From: Clostridiaceae bacterium DTU079 | Lineage (GTDB): Bacteria > Bacillota > Clostridia > Acetivibrionales > Acetivibrionaceae | Reading direction: 5' to 3' | NCBI GenBank assembly: GCA_001512505.1 | Contig: LFSC01000056.1 | Span: forward strand, 8,160 to 72,159 | DNA: 64,000 nt | The notes under the pieces: model-generated | Told to the model about the DNA's origin: nothing | What the model saw: only the letters and a program-made list of their open reading frames with translations | Database searches by the model: none | Translations under genes and position numbers: made by a program | Shown here: positions 8,114 through 18,596 of the stretch, piece by piece | How the letters are laid out: the number at the start of each line of letters is the position of its first letter | How positions within the stretch are numbered: the first letter of the stretch is position 1

Positions 8114-9022
8114 TTATCCTGAAACATTGTCCCAATCGGGATTAAACTTAAACAGCTTGGAAGGCCTATGTCCAGCATCCTTGGTATACTCATTGGTCTC
8201 TATTACCATATCGGCTATTTTCCTTCTGAAATTGGCTTTTAAAAGCTCCGTATCAAGGATTATCTCATAAACCTGCTGAAGCTCCGTCAGGGTAAAACGG
8301 CTGGGCATAAGGTTAAACGCAATATCCGTATACTCTATTTTATTTCTAAGCCTTTCAATTCCGTATTGTATGACCTTTGCGTGGTCAAAAGCAATTCCGT
8401 GGGATTCAACAACCTCTCTTTTAATCCTTGCTATTTTTCCATCCACAGTCTTTTCCGTTTTCACGATTGCATAAAGCTCATCGTCATCATTGGATAGGGT
8501 TAGTCTAAACCACCGCTGTAATACATATCCGTTCTCGGTAACCGTCTTTTGCTCCTGATACATTTTGCACGATACGGTGAACCATTTTGCATCATCGGCA
8601 TCATCACTGGCCTTTATATCCAAGGTTGAACTGTCCACCAGGGACATATAGGAGGCACTTATCACTCTTGTACGGGGATCCCGGTCTACATCCCCCCATG
8701 TATAAAGCTGCTCCATATAAATATTATCAATGTTTGTCTCCTCTTTTAACTCCCTTAAAGCCGCCTCATCCAAACTCTCATTCATGTTCACAAAACCGCC
8801 GGGAAGAGCCCATTGACCGATAAACGGATGATCACCCCTTTTTATCATCAAAAGGCGCAAAACCTTTTTAGGAAGCTTTCTGTAATTTTCCTTTTCCTCG
8901 TCGGTAACGGTAAAGACCAGCATATCCACTGTGACTGACGGCCTTTCATACTTGCTGGCGTCGTAAGCCGATAAAAACTCCTCTTCTGTAAGTCCCTGCT
9001 TGTTAAGTATATTCTCACTCAT
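8114..9022 (-). CDS. Nudix hydrolase/NrtR-like regulator
   Basis: A 302-residue protein with an N-terminal Nudix domain and a C-terminal region rich in helix and beta-wing patterns (SRFTLTELQQVYEIIL, LLKANFRRKIADM) that resembles the winged helix of NrtR-family regulators. The Nudix box is complete (GFVNMNESLDEAALRELKEE, then TNI), so catalysis is possible. NrtR proteins repress NAD or sugar genes and use the Nudix fold to sense a ligand. The ATG at 9022 is preferred over the GTG at 9031 because GGGGTG lies 6 bases upstream. A strong promoter with a palindrome lies immediately upstream, which suggests autoregulation. Confidence 0.75.
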   Translation of the reverse strand: MSENILNKQGLTEEEFLSAYDASKYERPSVTVDMLVFTVTDEEKENYRKLPKKVLRLLMIKRGDHPFIGQWALPGGFVNMNESLDEAALRELKEETNIDNIYMEQLYTWGDVDRDPRTRVISASYMSLVDSSTLDIKASDDADDAKWFTVSCKMYQEQKTVTENGYVLQRWFRLTLSNDDDELYAIVKTEKTVDGKIARIKREVVESHGIAFDHAKVIQYGIERLRNKIEYTDIAFNLMPSRFTLTELQQVYEIILDTELLKANFRRKIADMVIETNEYTKDAGHRPSKLFKFNPDWDNVSG

Positions 9023-9053
9023 AATTATCACCCCAATGTTGATATCTTGCGTT

Positions 9054-9106
9054 TGATATTATCATTTTATTAATATCATTGTAATGTTTATAGACATATT
9101 TGTCAA
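9054..9106 (-). promoter_or_regulatory. Promoter with overlapping palindromic operator for the Nudix/NrtR-like gene
   Basis: On the minus strand TTGACA (9106-9101), a 17-base spacer and TACAAT (9083-9078) form a near-consensus sigma-A promoter. A perfect inverted repeat, TGATATTA-N9-TAATATCA, covers 9054-9078. It touches the last base of the -10 box and spans the expected start site. A repressor bound there would block initiation, and the gene product itself is the first candidate. Confidence 0.7.
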
Positions 9107-9459
9107 GGGTTTTTCCCTCAGAAGAATCATGAGCTAATATAATGTCACAGTATAAGTTTAAGTTAGCTCTTTAATAGTCGTATACATAGTCTAAATCAAA
9201 ACAGAAAATTTTTAGTAAATATCTTGTCATATACAATAAGTTTTTGGTTTATTTATGTAAATCTTCGACAAATATTGACAAAATAAATAGTTGATATTAT
9301 GCATATAAAAATATATAATTTCTGTAATATTTAGTAAGTAAATAATTTCAATATTTTTGTAATACAATTGCTAATACCGCAGTTTTAATGATGAAATACA
9401 TCCAACAAAAATAAAATTATTATTTCAAGTTGATTATTTGATTGAGTGGATAGAAATGG
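9107..9459. other. AT-rich intergenic region
   Basis: About 350 bases between the promoter of the Nudix gene and the stop of the histidine kinase gene. It is very AT-rich. I see no open frame with a ribosome binding site, no clear terminator hairpin for the kinase operon, and no RNA motif I recognise. Confidence 0.5.
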
Positions 9460-10851
9460 TTATTCCGATTCGAAAAAGAAGTGTGCTTCAGATTTGCTTT
9501 CAGCTTCCGGTTTTTGGGGTATCGCCTCAATAAACACCACCAGTTCCATTTCACCCGAATCCTCAAGTCTCTTTATCAAAATGTCTCCTCCCAGTTTCAT
9601 GGCAATCGCTTTTGCTTCAAACAGACCGATTCCGCTGCCTTCCTTGTTCACGGAATTGGAACCTCTCCAGAAGTTGCCAAATACAAAGGGAAGCTCCTTT
9701 TCCGGTAGCAATTCCCCTTTATTTCTTACAGAGAAAAAGAAGCCTTCGTCATTTTTTTCCGCACTGACCGTAATCCCCTCACCATTTCCGTACTTAATCG
9801 CATTTTCCATAAGCTGTGAAAGAATCCTCAAAAGGCCCTTCTTGTCAGAATTTATGATGGCATTGGTTTCTGTAGATATGGTAAATGGAATATGAAGTGT
9901 TTTCAATCTGTTTTCATATTCGGCTCTAATGCAGTCCAACAATTCCGTTACATAAAATGACTCAGGGCTGGGTTCAAATGCAACCATGCCGCTTGTAGTA
10001 TTCTCTAATATCATTTTTACCAAGTCTATAATTTCATCTGCATTTTTTTCTATCTTTCGGGCAATGACCGCATCCTTTTCATCCGGTACACCGTCCTCCC
10101 GATACAGTCCCGTCTCAATGGCAGATGCATACAGCTTCACATTGGAAACGGGAGTTTTTATTCCATGGACCAGGGTGGTAAGCATCGTCTGCCTTTCATA
10201 TAACAGTTTATCAATATGCTTTCTGTCACTCTGAATCTTGTCACTGAGCATATTAATTCCCCATATAAATTTCCCGAAATACCTGTTCTTCGATTCGGGA
10301 AGCTTTTCCGCCATATATCCCTTGGATAATCTCTCCGGATATTCTGAGAATTTTAAAAACGGATATATAACCGCTTTTTGTATGAAAATCAAAAAAGAAA
10401 TAAGCAGCAAAAAGCCGGCAGCCAATACCGCATTCATATATACCTTCAAAGCTTTTGAATTGCTGTCTGCATATACAAAAAGAAGAAATCCGGCATTTTC
10501 GCCATTTTTATTCTTTATAGTCGCCAGCCGCTGGTTCCCGCTAAATGAAACGAGTTCGGCATCAGAGGTATTGCCGTCCAGAAACAGAATATTTTCGGGA
10601 AGCTCCTCTTTGCTGTATTCATTTTTATACTGCTGTTGATTATCAAGATAAATATTCCGGATTATTTCATTTACATCAGGATATTCTTCATTAAAGTACT
10701 GCCTCTGGACCTGTGTGAAAATACGATTGATAAATATATTTCTGATGTCTGTCTTTTGGGCTATCCCGCGGTCAAAAAATATATTTGCCAGAATTACAAT
10801 TGTCACATATACCAGACACGGCACTATAAACAGATATTTCAACCGTTTCAT
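9460..10851 (-). CDS. Sensor histidine kinase
   Basis: A 463-residue membrane sensor kinase. Two membrane helices (about residues 5-26 and 139-160) bracket an extracytoplasmic sensor region of about 110 residues. The phosphoacceptor block is MLTTLVHGIKTPVSNVKLYA (HGIKTP instead of HExRTP), and the ATPase domain has the N-box QLMENAIKYG, VFGNFWRG and GSGIGLFEAKAI. In the G1 position the usual DxG is NKG, which is common in VanS-like kinases. The start overlaps the response regulator stop by 4 bases (ATGA). The tail SESKSEAHFFFESE is of no known role. Confidence 0.87.
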   Translation of the reverse strand: MKRLKYLFIVPCLVYVTIVILANIFFDRGIAQKTDIRNIFINRIFTQVQRQYFNEEYPDVNEIIRNIYLDNQQQYKNEYSKEELPENILFLDGNTSDAELVSFSGNQRLATIKNKNGENAGFLLFVYADSNSKALKVYMNAVLAAGFLLLISFLIFIQKAVIYPFLKFSEYPERLSKGYMAEKLPESKNRYFGKFIWGINMLSDKIQSDRKHIDKLLYERQTMLTTLVHGIKTPVSNVKLYASAIETGLYREDGVPDEKDAVIARKIEKNADEIIDLVKMILENTTSGMVAFEPSPESFYVTELLDCIRAEYENRLKTLHIPFTISTETNAIINSDKKGLLRILSQLMENAIKYGNGEGITVSAEKNDEGFFFSVRNKGELLPEKELPFVFGNFWRGSNSVNKEGSGIGLFEAKAIAMKLGGDILIKRLEDSGEMELVVFIEAIPQKPEAESKSEAHFFFESE

Positions 10852-11537
10852 TTTTCAATACTTCCTCCGAATTTGTATCCGATCTTCCATATTGTCTGAA
10901 TGAGTACCGGATTTTTCGGATCCTCCTCCAGCTTCTCTCTCAGCCACCTTATGTAAACCGTCAAGGAGCCCATCTCACTGAAACAGTCAGCACCCCACAC
11001 CTCATTGAACAGTACTTCTTTTTTAATAACCTTCTCAGGATGCTTCAGAAAATATTCCAGTATATCAAATTCCTTGCCGGTAATGTTTATCTGCCTGTTA
11101 TTTTTGAAAACGGTCCTGTCGTTTACATTCATCGAAATATCGCCATAAGTTAGAATCTCCTTGTTCTCACGCATATCATAGCTTCTTCGTATAAGGGCCT
11201 TGATCTTTGAGGATAGAACCGGAAAGGAAAAGGGTTTATCGATATAGTCATCGGCGCCTACCTCCAGCCCCAGAATCTTGCTCTGATCATCAGTTTTCGC
11301 ACTCATCATCAGAACCGGTATCCCATGCTTTTTGCGGAGCTGCTGAAGTGCTCCATAGCCATCCATTCCCGGAAGCATGACGTCAAGAAGCAGAATCTTA
11401 AATGCTGCTTTCTCAAGCAACTTAAGTCCTTCTTCAGCACTGGTCTTCCATTCCACCGTATACCCGTCCCTTATGAGAAAATCCCTGATAAGAATACCAA
11501 GTTCTTCATTATCCTCAATAATCAGAATATCCTGCAT
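10848..11537 (-). CDS. OmpR-family response regulator
   Basis: A 229-residue receiver plus winged-helix DNA-binding protein. The receiver shows IIEDNEE (acidic pocket), LLLDVMLPGMDG (phosphoacceptor Asp), MMSAKTDD and IDKPFSFPVL. The C-terminal domain includes NITGKEFDILEYFLKHP and SLTVYIRWLREKLEEDP, typical of OmpR/PhoB proteins. The ORF track runs to 11591, but the ATG at 11537 begins at the natural start MQDILIIEDN and has GAGGAA 7 bases upstream. The lipoprotein stop is 2 bases away, so translation is probably coupled. Confidence 0.88.
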   Translation of the reverse strand: MQDILIIEDNEELGILIRDFLIRDGYTVEWKTSAEEGLKLLEKAAFKILLLDVMLPGMDGYGALQQLRKKHGIPVLMMSAKTDDQSKILGLEVGADDYIDKPFSFPVLSSKIKALIRRSYDMRENKEILTYGDISMNVNDRTVFKNNRQINITGKEFDILEYFLKHPEKVIKKEVLFNEVWGADCFSEMGSLTVYIRWLREKLEEDPKNPVLIQTIWKIGYKFGGSIEK

Positions 11538-11538
11538 G

Positions 11539-12960
11539 CTATTCCTCATTCCTATAGTACGTCCCCACATCAATAAAATCCGGTTTGTCAATTACTCCTT
11601 CAGTTCTGGTAAATGCAACCTGAATGTTTCCGGTTTCATAGTCCACAATAATAAGATCAACCGTTCCGGAACTATGTATATTCACAACATCATACTGATT
11701 TACTTTTTCACCTGTAATCAAGTTCTTGACATCAGTCACTGAGAATTTATCTTTCCCGCTTACCAATTGGTTGTATTTTGCCCATCGGACAATATTGTTT
11801 TCATTGCCAGCAAAGCCGTCCTGGTTTCCTTTTGCAGCATAAGAATTAACCACGCATAAGCTATCCCTGCTGTCCCATGAAATTCCGTTCATGATCGGAG
11901 TATTTTCATCTCTTAATATCGAGAAACCCTTACCCGCATCAGAAACTTCCTTCACACAGTTTTCTGCGCAGTATGAACTATTCTCATCTGTGATAATCAG
12001 ATTATGGCAAAAGGTGTAATCCCCGCTGTTTTCCACTATATAACTACCCACATCTTTTGCATTTTTGTACATCTCAAGAGCATGTCTGATATCAAAAGTA
12101 TAACACTTTTTGCCCTCGGAAACAAAGGGCATTTGTGAAACAGATCCGACATCCAATATTGCCGCAAAAACACCGTCATCATTTATCGCTGAGATGATAT
12201 CAAATAACCCAAGCATCCCTATACTTGTAAAGGATTTGTCTCCATTTTTAAAATGTGTTACTGCATTCACAAAGCCTAACTGATTCTCACTTCCAAGTGA
12301 CCATTCGAGAACCCGTAATGTAATCGGCTTCCCGCTTTCGGTTTTGTCTCCCCACAGAGACAGGGCGCTGCATGACGTAGGCCTTAACGCATCGGGAACC
12401 ATCTGGATTATTATGGCTTCCTCGTAACTTAGCACTCCATCCTCATTAAATCCATGTATCCCGCCTGAAATACGCCCGGCATATCCGCTTAATTCTTCTT
12501 TGTACCTTTTATCCAGACTTTCAAAGAGGGTATACATTCTCTCTTCCACTGCAGATGCTTCATATGTATTTCCACCAAATGCAACCCTGATATTTTCATA
12601 AATATAAGGCTCCATTATTTTAGGATAATCCGGGAAAGCCTTTAGAATCATTTCAGCATATGCAGTGCCAACTTCACCGGGAGTTCCGTTTTCATAATCG
12701 AGAGTCACATCATAATACTCTTTATACACAATTATGGAACAAAGTTCATTTTCCGATTTATACTCTGCTATATACGTAGGAGTAATCCCCTCATTGGTAT
12801 AAGTTTTCTGCTGAGATGTTTTATAAGAATCGACCGGGACAAGGCTCGATTCATCTCCTTTAGGAATCACAAAATCTGTATATGAGGGTGCGCCGTTTGA
12901 ACACCCGGTTAGCATCAAAATAAAACATAACAAAATCAACAATAAACTCTTTTTATTCAT
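11539..12960 (-). CDS. Lipoprotein with an Ntn-hydrolase (C45/acyltransferase-like) domain
   Basis: A 473-residue predicted lipoprotein. The signal peptide ends in the lipobox LTGC (Cys20). A region of about 175 residues follows, then PTSCSALSLWGDKTESGKPI, which resembles the Cys nucleophile region of C45/choloylglycine-type Ntn hydrolases (Cys197 as candidate nucleophile). Supporting blocks further on are AINDDGVFAAI and MNGISWDSRD. Such enzymes often mature by self-cleavage before the Cys and act on amide bonds. The gene overlaps the transporter remnant upstream by 8 bases and precedes the response regulator by 2, so it belongs to this sensory operon. Substrate unknown; the family call rests on motif recall only. 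Confidence 0.6.
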   Translation of the reverse strand: MNKKSLLLILLCFILMLTGCSNGAPSYTDFVIPKGDESSLVPVDSYKTSQQKTYTNEGITPTYIAEYKSENELCSIIVYKEYYDVTLDYENGTPGEVGTAYAEMILKAFPDYPKIMEPYIYENIRVAFGGNTYEASAVEERMYTLFESLDKRYKEELSGYAGRISGGIHGFNEDGVLSYEEAIIIQMVPDALRPTSCSALSLWGDKTESGKPITLRVLEWSLGSENQLGFVNAVTHFKNGDKSFTSIGMLGLFDIISAINDDGVFAAILDVGSVSQMPFVSEGKKCYTFDIRHALEMYKNAKDVGSYIVENSGDYTFCHNLIITDENSSYCAENCVKEVSDAGKGFSILRDENTPIMNGISWDSRDSLCVVNSYAAKGNQDGFAGNENNIVRWAKYNQLVSGKDKFSVTDVKNLITGEKVNQYDVVNIHSSGTVDLIIVDYETGNIQVAFTRTEGVIDKPDFIDVGTYYRNEE

Positions 12961-14076
12961 TTTTCACTCTCCAAATCTGAATCTGATTCATCGGTGCAAG
13001 CGCAGGTATGGTCACAACGGTTACAAGTGCCAGTACAGCAGCAGGAATAAGTATAAAATTACTTACCGGATTGACCACAACAGTAAACTCCGTAACTCTC
13101 ATAATACTTGAAGCTATTTCAGTCAATACATACCCGCCGACCACGCCGGTAAAAATATTAGCAAGCAAAATAGAAACTGCCACCAGAATAAGGATTCGAA
13201 GGTAATGCCAGAGTTTAGCCGTAAGACTACTGAAGCCCATGCTTTTTAAAAGCGCTATGTCTGAAGCTTCCTCCTCAATAAATATATTCTCGTACAGCAC
13301 CGTAAGAGAAATAAGTACAGCTGCAGTAACTATTGACAAAATCACAATAAGCAGGTCAAAAACCGAAACATATTCTCCAAGGTATTCTTCAACTACATCG
13401 TCTTTATGAATAAACTTGATTTCGTCTTCCGAATAAAGACTCTGCATCCTTTCAAAATAATAATCATACTCATGGGGATTGCAATCTATAACTCTGCTGA
13501 ACATTTCCATATTTTCTGCAACCTGTACTCCATTAAATTCATTTGATGTAAATATCTGCGGAGCAGTTGACCCCAATGCTTCCAGATAACAGGTTACAAT
13601 GAAATCTTCCGTCACCTCGGATGAAGTAATATGATTATCGTCGTATTTTTTAAACCTTATGGACACAGTGTCACCCAATTCAATGCCTTGGTTTTTTGCA
13701 AAGTATGCAGGAATGGCAATCTCATTGTAAAGCTTCGGTGCATGTCCTTTTGTAATAACCAGGTCATCAACCGTATAGTATCCACTGTATAATGCAACAA
13801 CATTACTTTTGCCGTCAACTATCATATTGGATATAGAATACATCTTGAATTCCACATGTGCCGGTATTTCGTTTGCTGCAAAATTATCATTAATAAGTTT
13901 ATACGCGCCTTCCAAGCTTCCTGCTTTTTGACATAGCTTAGTCAAATATTCGTCACTAGGTTCAATAGCAAATTCCACTCGGCCCATTATAAGATACTTC
14001 TGCAAATAATCAACCGAACATACAGAATCCTTTGTTCTGACAACAAGCAGTATTATACTGATTCCAAGTACAATTG
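12953..14076 (-). pseudogene. ABC transporter FtsX/MacB-like permease, 5'-truncated
   Basis: The frame encodes a membrane helix (IVLGISIILLVV), an extracytoplasmic region of about 240 residues, and three C-terminal helices of the FtsX type (VFDLLIVILSIVTAAVLISL, then LVAVSILLANIFTGVVGGYV and FILIPAAVLALVTVV), ending IQIWRVKNE. The N-terminus is missing. The frame upstream of about 14076 is only an alternative reading of the ATPase gene, so the ORF-track start at 14197 is not a real start. The last part of an otherwise normal permease is therefore joined directly to the first part of its ATPase. Any product would need an internal start and would lack the original N-terminus. Confidence 0.75.
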
Positions 14077-14606
14077 AGCGCGCCGGTAGGTTCATCTGCG
14101 AACAGAACCTTAGGATTGTTGATAAGCGCCCTGCAAAGGCAGGCCCTCTGAAGCTGTCCTCCCGATACCTCTGTGATTTCCCTGTCGGCTGTGTCAATTA
14201 TCCCGAGTCTGTTCATCAGTTCTTTTGCCCTTTTGTTCACTTCCTCGCGGCTTTGAACCTTCGCCTGGTATCCCGGAAGAATGATATTGTCCATAATACA
14301 TAGCTTCTTCATCATGTACATCTGCTGGAATATGAATCCCATTTTCAGCAGTCTGATATTAAGAAGCTGCTTCTCATTCATCTGTGTCAGGTCTTCTCCG
14401 TCAAACAGCACCTTTCCGGAAGTAACGGTATCCATGCCGCTTATGGAATACAGAAGCGTTGATTTGCCGGAACCGGAAGGCCCCATTACTGAAACCAGCT
14501 CGCCCTCTTCGATTTTCAGATTTACATTCTGCAAAACATTGTTGCTGTATCTGTCAACGATATAGGTTTTGCAGAGATCCTTTGTTTCCAAAACTGTTTT
14601 GCTCAT
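14010..14606 (-). pseudogene. ABC transporter ATPase, 3'-truncated by deletion
   Basis: The first 183 residues are a normal LolD/MacB-type ATPase: Walker A GPSGSGKST, Q-loop FIFQQMYMMKKL, signature VSGGQLQR, Walker B VLFADEPTGALN. After GALN the sequence changes abruptly to 15 residues that are the downstream permease DNA read in the wrong frame (CTWNQYNTACC...). The D-loop end, the switch His and the C-terminal 50-60 residues are missing. This marks an internal deletion with its junction near 14072-14078. The protein cannot be a working ATPase unless the window contains an assembly error. Confidence 0.82.
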
Positions 14607-14804
14607 CTTTTTCTCCCTAAAAAAAGCGTGTTTTATTTTATGAGTTCATTCTACTACCAATTTTCTTAAAAAGTCCTTAAAAAAAATTAATTTTTTTATT
14701 TTCCAAACATCTCATCTTAAGTAGCCTTAGGCTTACGTTCACGTTTGTGAGCTAAAACCCTGACATTTCTTATATAAACATAAAAATTTTTGAACCGGAA
14801 TGCA

Positions 14805-14850
14805 ATAAAAAATACATGAAAAATACACTGCTGCATTCTCCATGTATTTA
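14805..14850 (-). terminator. Terminator of the hsp20-dnaJ-clpB operon
   Basis: AAATACATG (14810-14818) pairs with CATGTATTT (14841-14849), immediately after the clpB stop, with T-rich sequence on the minus strand. Confidence 0.7.
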
Positions 14851-14859
14851 AAAAAAATT

Positions 14860-17454
14860 TTATTTCTTTGCATCAACCGTTAGTTTGTCCTCTTCCACTT
14901 CTATATCGATATCTGCGTCTTCTATTATCTCTCCGGCAATAATTTTTTTAGCTATTACCGTTTCAATGTGCTTTTGAACATACCTCTTTATAGGTCTTGC
15001 ACCAAACACGGGATCATATGCATTTTCCGCCATGTATTGCTTTGCCGCATCGGATACGTTGAGCCTGATCCTTCTGTCGCTGAGCCTTTTTTGAATATCC
15101 ATTAAAACAAGATCGATTATTTTAATGATTTCTTCCATTCTCAAAGGCTTGAACATGACAATCTCATCCACACGGTTTAAAAACTCCGGCTTAAAATGTC
15201 TATTCAGTTCTCCCATAACAACATTTCTTGTATTTTCATCAATCTCACTGTTGTTTTTAATACCACTTAGAAGATGTTGGCTGCCTATGTTCGATGTCAT
15301 TATAACAACTGTGTTTTTGAAATCCACAGTCCTTCCCTGGCTGTCGGTCAGCCGTCCGTCATCCAAAAGCTGCAATAAGACATTGAAAACCTCAGGATGT
15401 GCCTTTTCAATCTCATCAAAAAGTATTACACAATAGGGTTTTCTCCTCACCGCTTCGGTAAGCTGTCCGCCTTCTTCATAACCCACATAACCGGGAGGTG
15501 CTCCTATAAGCCTTGCAACCGCATGCTTTTCCATATACTCGGACATATCGATTCTAACCACATTTTCCTCGCTGTCAAAAAGAGCTTCGGATAATGCTTT
15601 TGCCAGCTCAGTCTTACCGACTCCCGTAGGTCCGAGGAATATAAACGAACCAATGGGCTTTCTCGGGTCCTTAAGTCCGGATCTTGCCCTCAAAACAGCA
15701 TTGCTTACCGCCGTTACCGCCTCATCCTGTCCGATAACCCTCCTATGCAATATACCCTCAAGGTTCAAAAGCTTATCCTTTTCATTTTCCACAAGCTTTG
15801 TTACCGGAATCCCTGTCCAACGGGATACAATTTCAGCAATCTCTTCTTCGGTAACCTCTTCTTTTAAAAGAGCATTTTCACTTGTCTTTTTCCGATGCTT
15901 TGCTTCCTCCAGGCTCTTTTGCAGCTCCGGAAGCTTTCCGTGCTTTAAAATAGCCAGTTTGTCAAGATCATACGTCCTCTCGGCCTCTTCAATTTCCCTT
16001 TTAACCTCTTCGATCTGGGACTTCAGCTCTTTTTCCCTCTTTATATTCTCCTTTTCCATCTCCCATTGAGCCTTCATTTGATCGGACCTTTCCTTCAAGG
16101 ATGAAAGTTCTTTTTCCAAGGTTAAAAGCCTTCCCCGGGAAATATCGTCATCCTCCTTTTTAAGAGCCTGTCTCTCTATTTCAAGCTGCATGATCTTTCT
16201 TTGAATTTCATCCAATTCTGTGGGCATGCTGTCAATTTCAGTTCTAATCATAGCAGCCGCTTCATCCATCAAGTCAATAGCCTTGTCCGGCAGAAAGCGG
16301 TCACTGATATATCTGTTGGACAGCACACTGCAGGCAATAATGGCACTGTCGGTTATTCTAACCCCATGATGTATTTCAAACCGCTCCTTTAATCCCCTTA
16401 AAATCGAGATGGTATCCTCTACGGTAGGCTGATCCACTACAATGGGCTGAAACCTCCTTTCAAGAGCGGCATCCTTTTCAATATATTTTCTGTACTCATC
16501 CAAGGTGGTGGCTCCTATGCAGTGCAATTCTCCCCTGGCCAGCATAGGCTTTAATAAATTGCCGGCATCCATGGCACCCTCTGCCTTACCTGCCCCTACA
16601 ATATTATGAAGCTCATCTATAAACAAGATAATTCTTCCTTCAGACTTGTTAACCTCATTTAAAACAGCCTTGAGCCTTTCTTCAAACTCACCCCGGTATT
16701 TTGCTCCGGCAATTAAAGAACCCATATCAAGGGCAAAAATAGTCTTGTCCTTTAAACCTTCGGGTACATCTCCCTTAAGAATTCTCTGGGCCAGTCCTTC
16801 CACCACTGCGGTTTTTCCCACACCAGGCTCTCCGATGAGTACCGGGTTGTTCTTGGTTCTTCTGGACAATATACGTATAGCACGCCTTATTTCCGCATCC
16901 CGGCCTATTACAGGATCAAGCTTTCCCAGCCGTGCAAGCTCCACCAAGTCCCGGCCGTACTTTTTTAATGCATCATAGGTCTCTTCAGGGTTTTTAGATG
17001 TGATTCTCTGATTGCTTCGAACCTTTCTTAGACCGGACATAAACTTCTCCAATGTAATACCGTAACGTTTGAATATTTTTTGGGAAGGTGTGTCTTTTTC
17101 TTTTAATAATGCCATAAAAATATGTTCAACACCGGTATACTCGTCTTTAAAGCGCTTTGCCTCGTCTTCGGCATGTATCAGAACCTCATTAAAACGCCTC
17201 GTGGCATAAATACCTGATGCTCCGCTTCCGGACACCTTCGGAAGTTTTTCCAGTTCCGCTTCAATATCCTTTGCATACATCCGGACATCCTGTCCCATAT
17301 ACCCGATCAATTTGGGAATAAGTCCGTCTTCTTGGCTTACGAGGGCAAAATGTATATGCTCTCCGTCAACATGTTGGTGTCCCATTCTCACTGCAATATC
17401 CTGTGTTGCTGAAATCGCTTCTTGCGCCTTTTCGGTAAATTTATCTATGTTCAT
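14860..17454 (-). CDS. clpB: ATP-dependent disaggregase ClpB
   Basis: A 864-residue Hsp100 chaperone that pulls proteins out of aggregates together with DnaK/DnaJ. It shows the N-domain repeats ([14 protein letters not shown]), Walker [10 protein letters not shown] and Walker [10 protein letters not shown] in the first AAA module, a long charged coiled-coil middle domain (about residues 400-530), and GPTGVGKTE with [12 protein letters not shown] in the second. The coiled-coil middle domain separates it from ClpC/ClpA. ATG at 17454 is chosen because GGGAG lies 8 bases upstream; the track start is a GTG three codons earlier. It follows dnaJ by 21 bases. Confidence 0.96.
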   Translation of the reverse strand: MNIDKFTEKAQEAISATQDIAVRMGHQHVDGEHIHFALVSQEDGLIPKLIGYMGQDVRMYAKDIEAELEKLPKVSGSGASGIYATRRFNEVLIHAEDEAKRFKDEYTGVEHIFMALLKEKDTPSQKIFKRYGITLEKFMSGLRKVRSNQRITSKNPEETYDALKKYGRDLVELARLGKLDPVIGRDAEIRRAIRILSRRTKNNPVLIGEPGVGKTAVVEGLAQRILKGDVPEGLKDKTIFALDMGSLIAGAKYRGEFEERLKAVLNEVNKSEGRIILFIDELHNIVGAGKAEGAMDAGNLLKPMLARGELHCIGATTLDEYRKYIEKDAALERRFQPIVVDQPTVEDTISILRGLKERFEIHHGVRITDSAIIACSVLSNRYISDRFLPDKAIDLMDEAAAMIRTEIDSMPTELDEIQRKIMQLEIERQALKKEDDDISRGRLLTLEKELSSLKERSDQMKAQWEMEKENIKREKELKSQIEEVKREIEEAERTYDLDKLAILKHGKLPELQKSLEEAKHRKKTSENALLKEEVTEEEIAEIVSRWTGIPVTKLVENEKDKLLNLEGILHRRVIGQDEAVTAVSNAVLRARSGLKDPRKPIGSFIFLGPTGVGKTELAKALSEALFDSEENVVRIDMSEYMEKHAVARLIGAPPGYVGYEEGGQLTEAVRRKPYCVILFDEIEKAHPEVFNVLLQLLDDGRLTDSQGRTVDFKNTVVIMTSNIGSQHLLSGIKNNSEIDENTRNVVMGELNRHFKPEFLNRVDEIVMFKPLRMEEIIKIIDLVLMDIQKRLSDRRIRLNVSDAAKQYMAENAYDPVFGARPIKRYVQKHIETVIAKKIIAGEIIEDADIDIEVEEDKLTVDAKK

Positions 17455-17475
17455 TATTATCACTCCCCTCTTTCA

Positions 17476-18408
17476 TTACCTCACCTCAGAAGCAGCCCTT
17501 AGCTTTTCATAAAGCTCTTTTTGCTCCTGAGTTAAAAAACCGGGATTCACAATTCTTACCCTTATATACAAATCGCCTCTTCTTCCCGTTCTATCAATAT
17601 ATCCTTTTCCCGCTACCCGTATCCTGTTGTCGGTTTGTATCCCTTTAGGTATTTTAACCACTATCCTCCCGTCTACGGTATCAACAGTTGACTCTCCTCC
17701 CAAAGCAGCATCCCAGGGCATTACATTCATAACCGTTACCAAGTCGTTTCCTTCAAGCTGAAAACGTTCTGTAGATTTTACTTTAACGGTAAGAATCAAG
17801 TCACCTTTTTCGCCTCCGTAAGATCCAGGCTCTCCCTGACCTCTGAGTCTTACCTTTTCTCCGTCCTTAACGCCCTTGGGAATTTTAAAGGACAAACTCT
17901 TAACACCTTCTCTTCCCCTTATGGATATCTTCTTTTCCACCCCGTGAAAACCTTCCTCGGGAGTTACTTCCAGTTCCGCTTCAATGTCTTCTCCTTTTTT
18001 AGGTGTTCTTACACGTCTGCCTTTTGTGCCGGTAAAATTAAAAATGCTGCCTAAATCAAAGCCGTCCTCACCGAAAAACATATTAAAAAAATCACTGTAA
18101 TCATTTGAACTGCTGGTTTTAAACTCATATCTTACACCTTTTCCAAACCCATACTTCGAGGGATCAAAATCATATCCATTCTGGAAATTGTATGCACTTC
18201 CAAAACTGTCATATTTCTTCCTCTTCTCCGGGTCTCCCAAAACTTCGTAAGCCTCATTTATTTCCTTGAATTTCTCTTCCGCCCGTTTATCGCCGGGATT
18301 TGCATCGGGATGATACTTTTTAGCCAACTTTCTGTATTGCTTCTTAATATCCTCTGAAGAAGCATTTTTATCGAGTTCAAGAATTTTGTAATAATCCTTA
18401 TACTGCAT
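17476..18408 (-). CDS. CbpA-type DnaJ co-chaperone
   Basis: A 310-residue J-protein. The J-domain occupies residues 1-70 with [10 protein letters not shown] (HPD motif), then a Gly/Phe-rich linker, then the two-barrel DnaJ C-terminal substrate-binding region ([34 protein letters not shown]). There is no CxxCxGxG zinc finger, so it is CbpA-like and not a classical DnaJ. It stimulates DnaK and hands substrates to ClpB. The ATG at 18408 has GGGAGGTG upstream. It lies between hsp20 and clpB, so it is likely heat-inducible. Confidence 0.88.
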   Translation of the reverse strand: MQYKDYYKILELDKNASSEDIKKQYRKLAKKYHPDANPGDKRAEEKFKEINEAYEVLGDPEKRKKYDSFGSAYNFQNGYDFDPSKYGFGKGVRYEFKTSSSNDYSDFFNMFFGEDGFDLGSIFNFTGTKGRRVRTPKKGEDIEAELEVTPEEGFHGVEKKISIRGREGVKSLSFKIPKGVKDGEKVRLRGQGEPGSYGGEKGDLILTVKVKSTERFQLEGNDLVTVMNVMPWDAALGGESTVDTVDGRIVVKIPKGIQTDNRIRVAGKGYIDRTGRRGDLYIRVRIVNPGFLTQEQKELYEKLRAASEVR

Positions 18409-18596
18409 AAAGCACCTCCCTTGCATAATTTTTATGCAACGAATATCTATGTTTTTCCATATCCACGATATACCATATCATACATATAAATAGGAAAGCA
18501 ACTGTCATTTTAGAAAAGCTAAGCCGAGGATTAGATTATATTTTCCCCTTTTGTTTTAATTATTTTTCTATTTTAATTTTTGCCTAAATAATATCT

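Noticed and set aside
12953-14197. Taking the 414-residue permease ORF as a complete gene
   Set aside because: The part above about 14076 is ATPase DNA read in another frame on the same strand, so the N-terminus is artificial.
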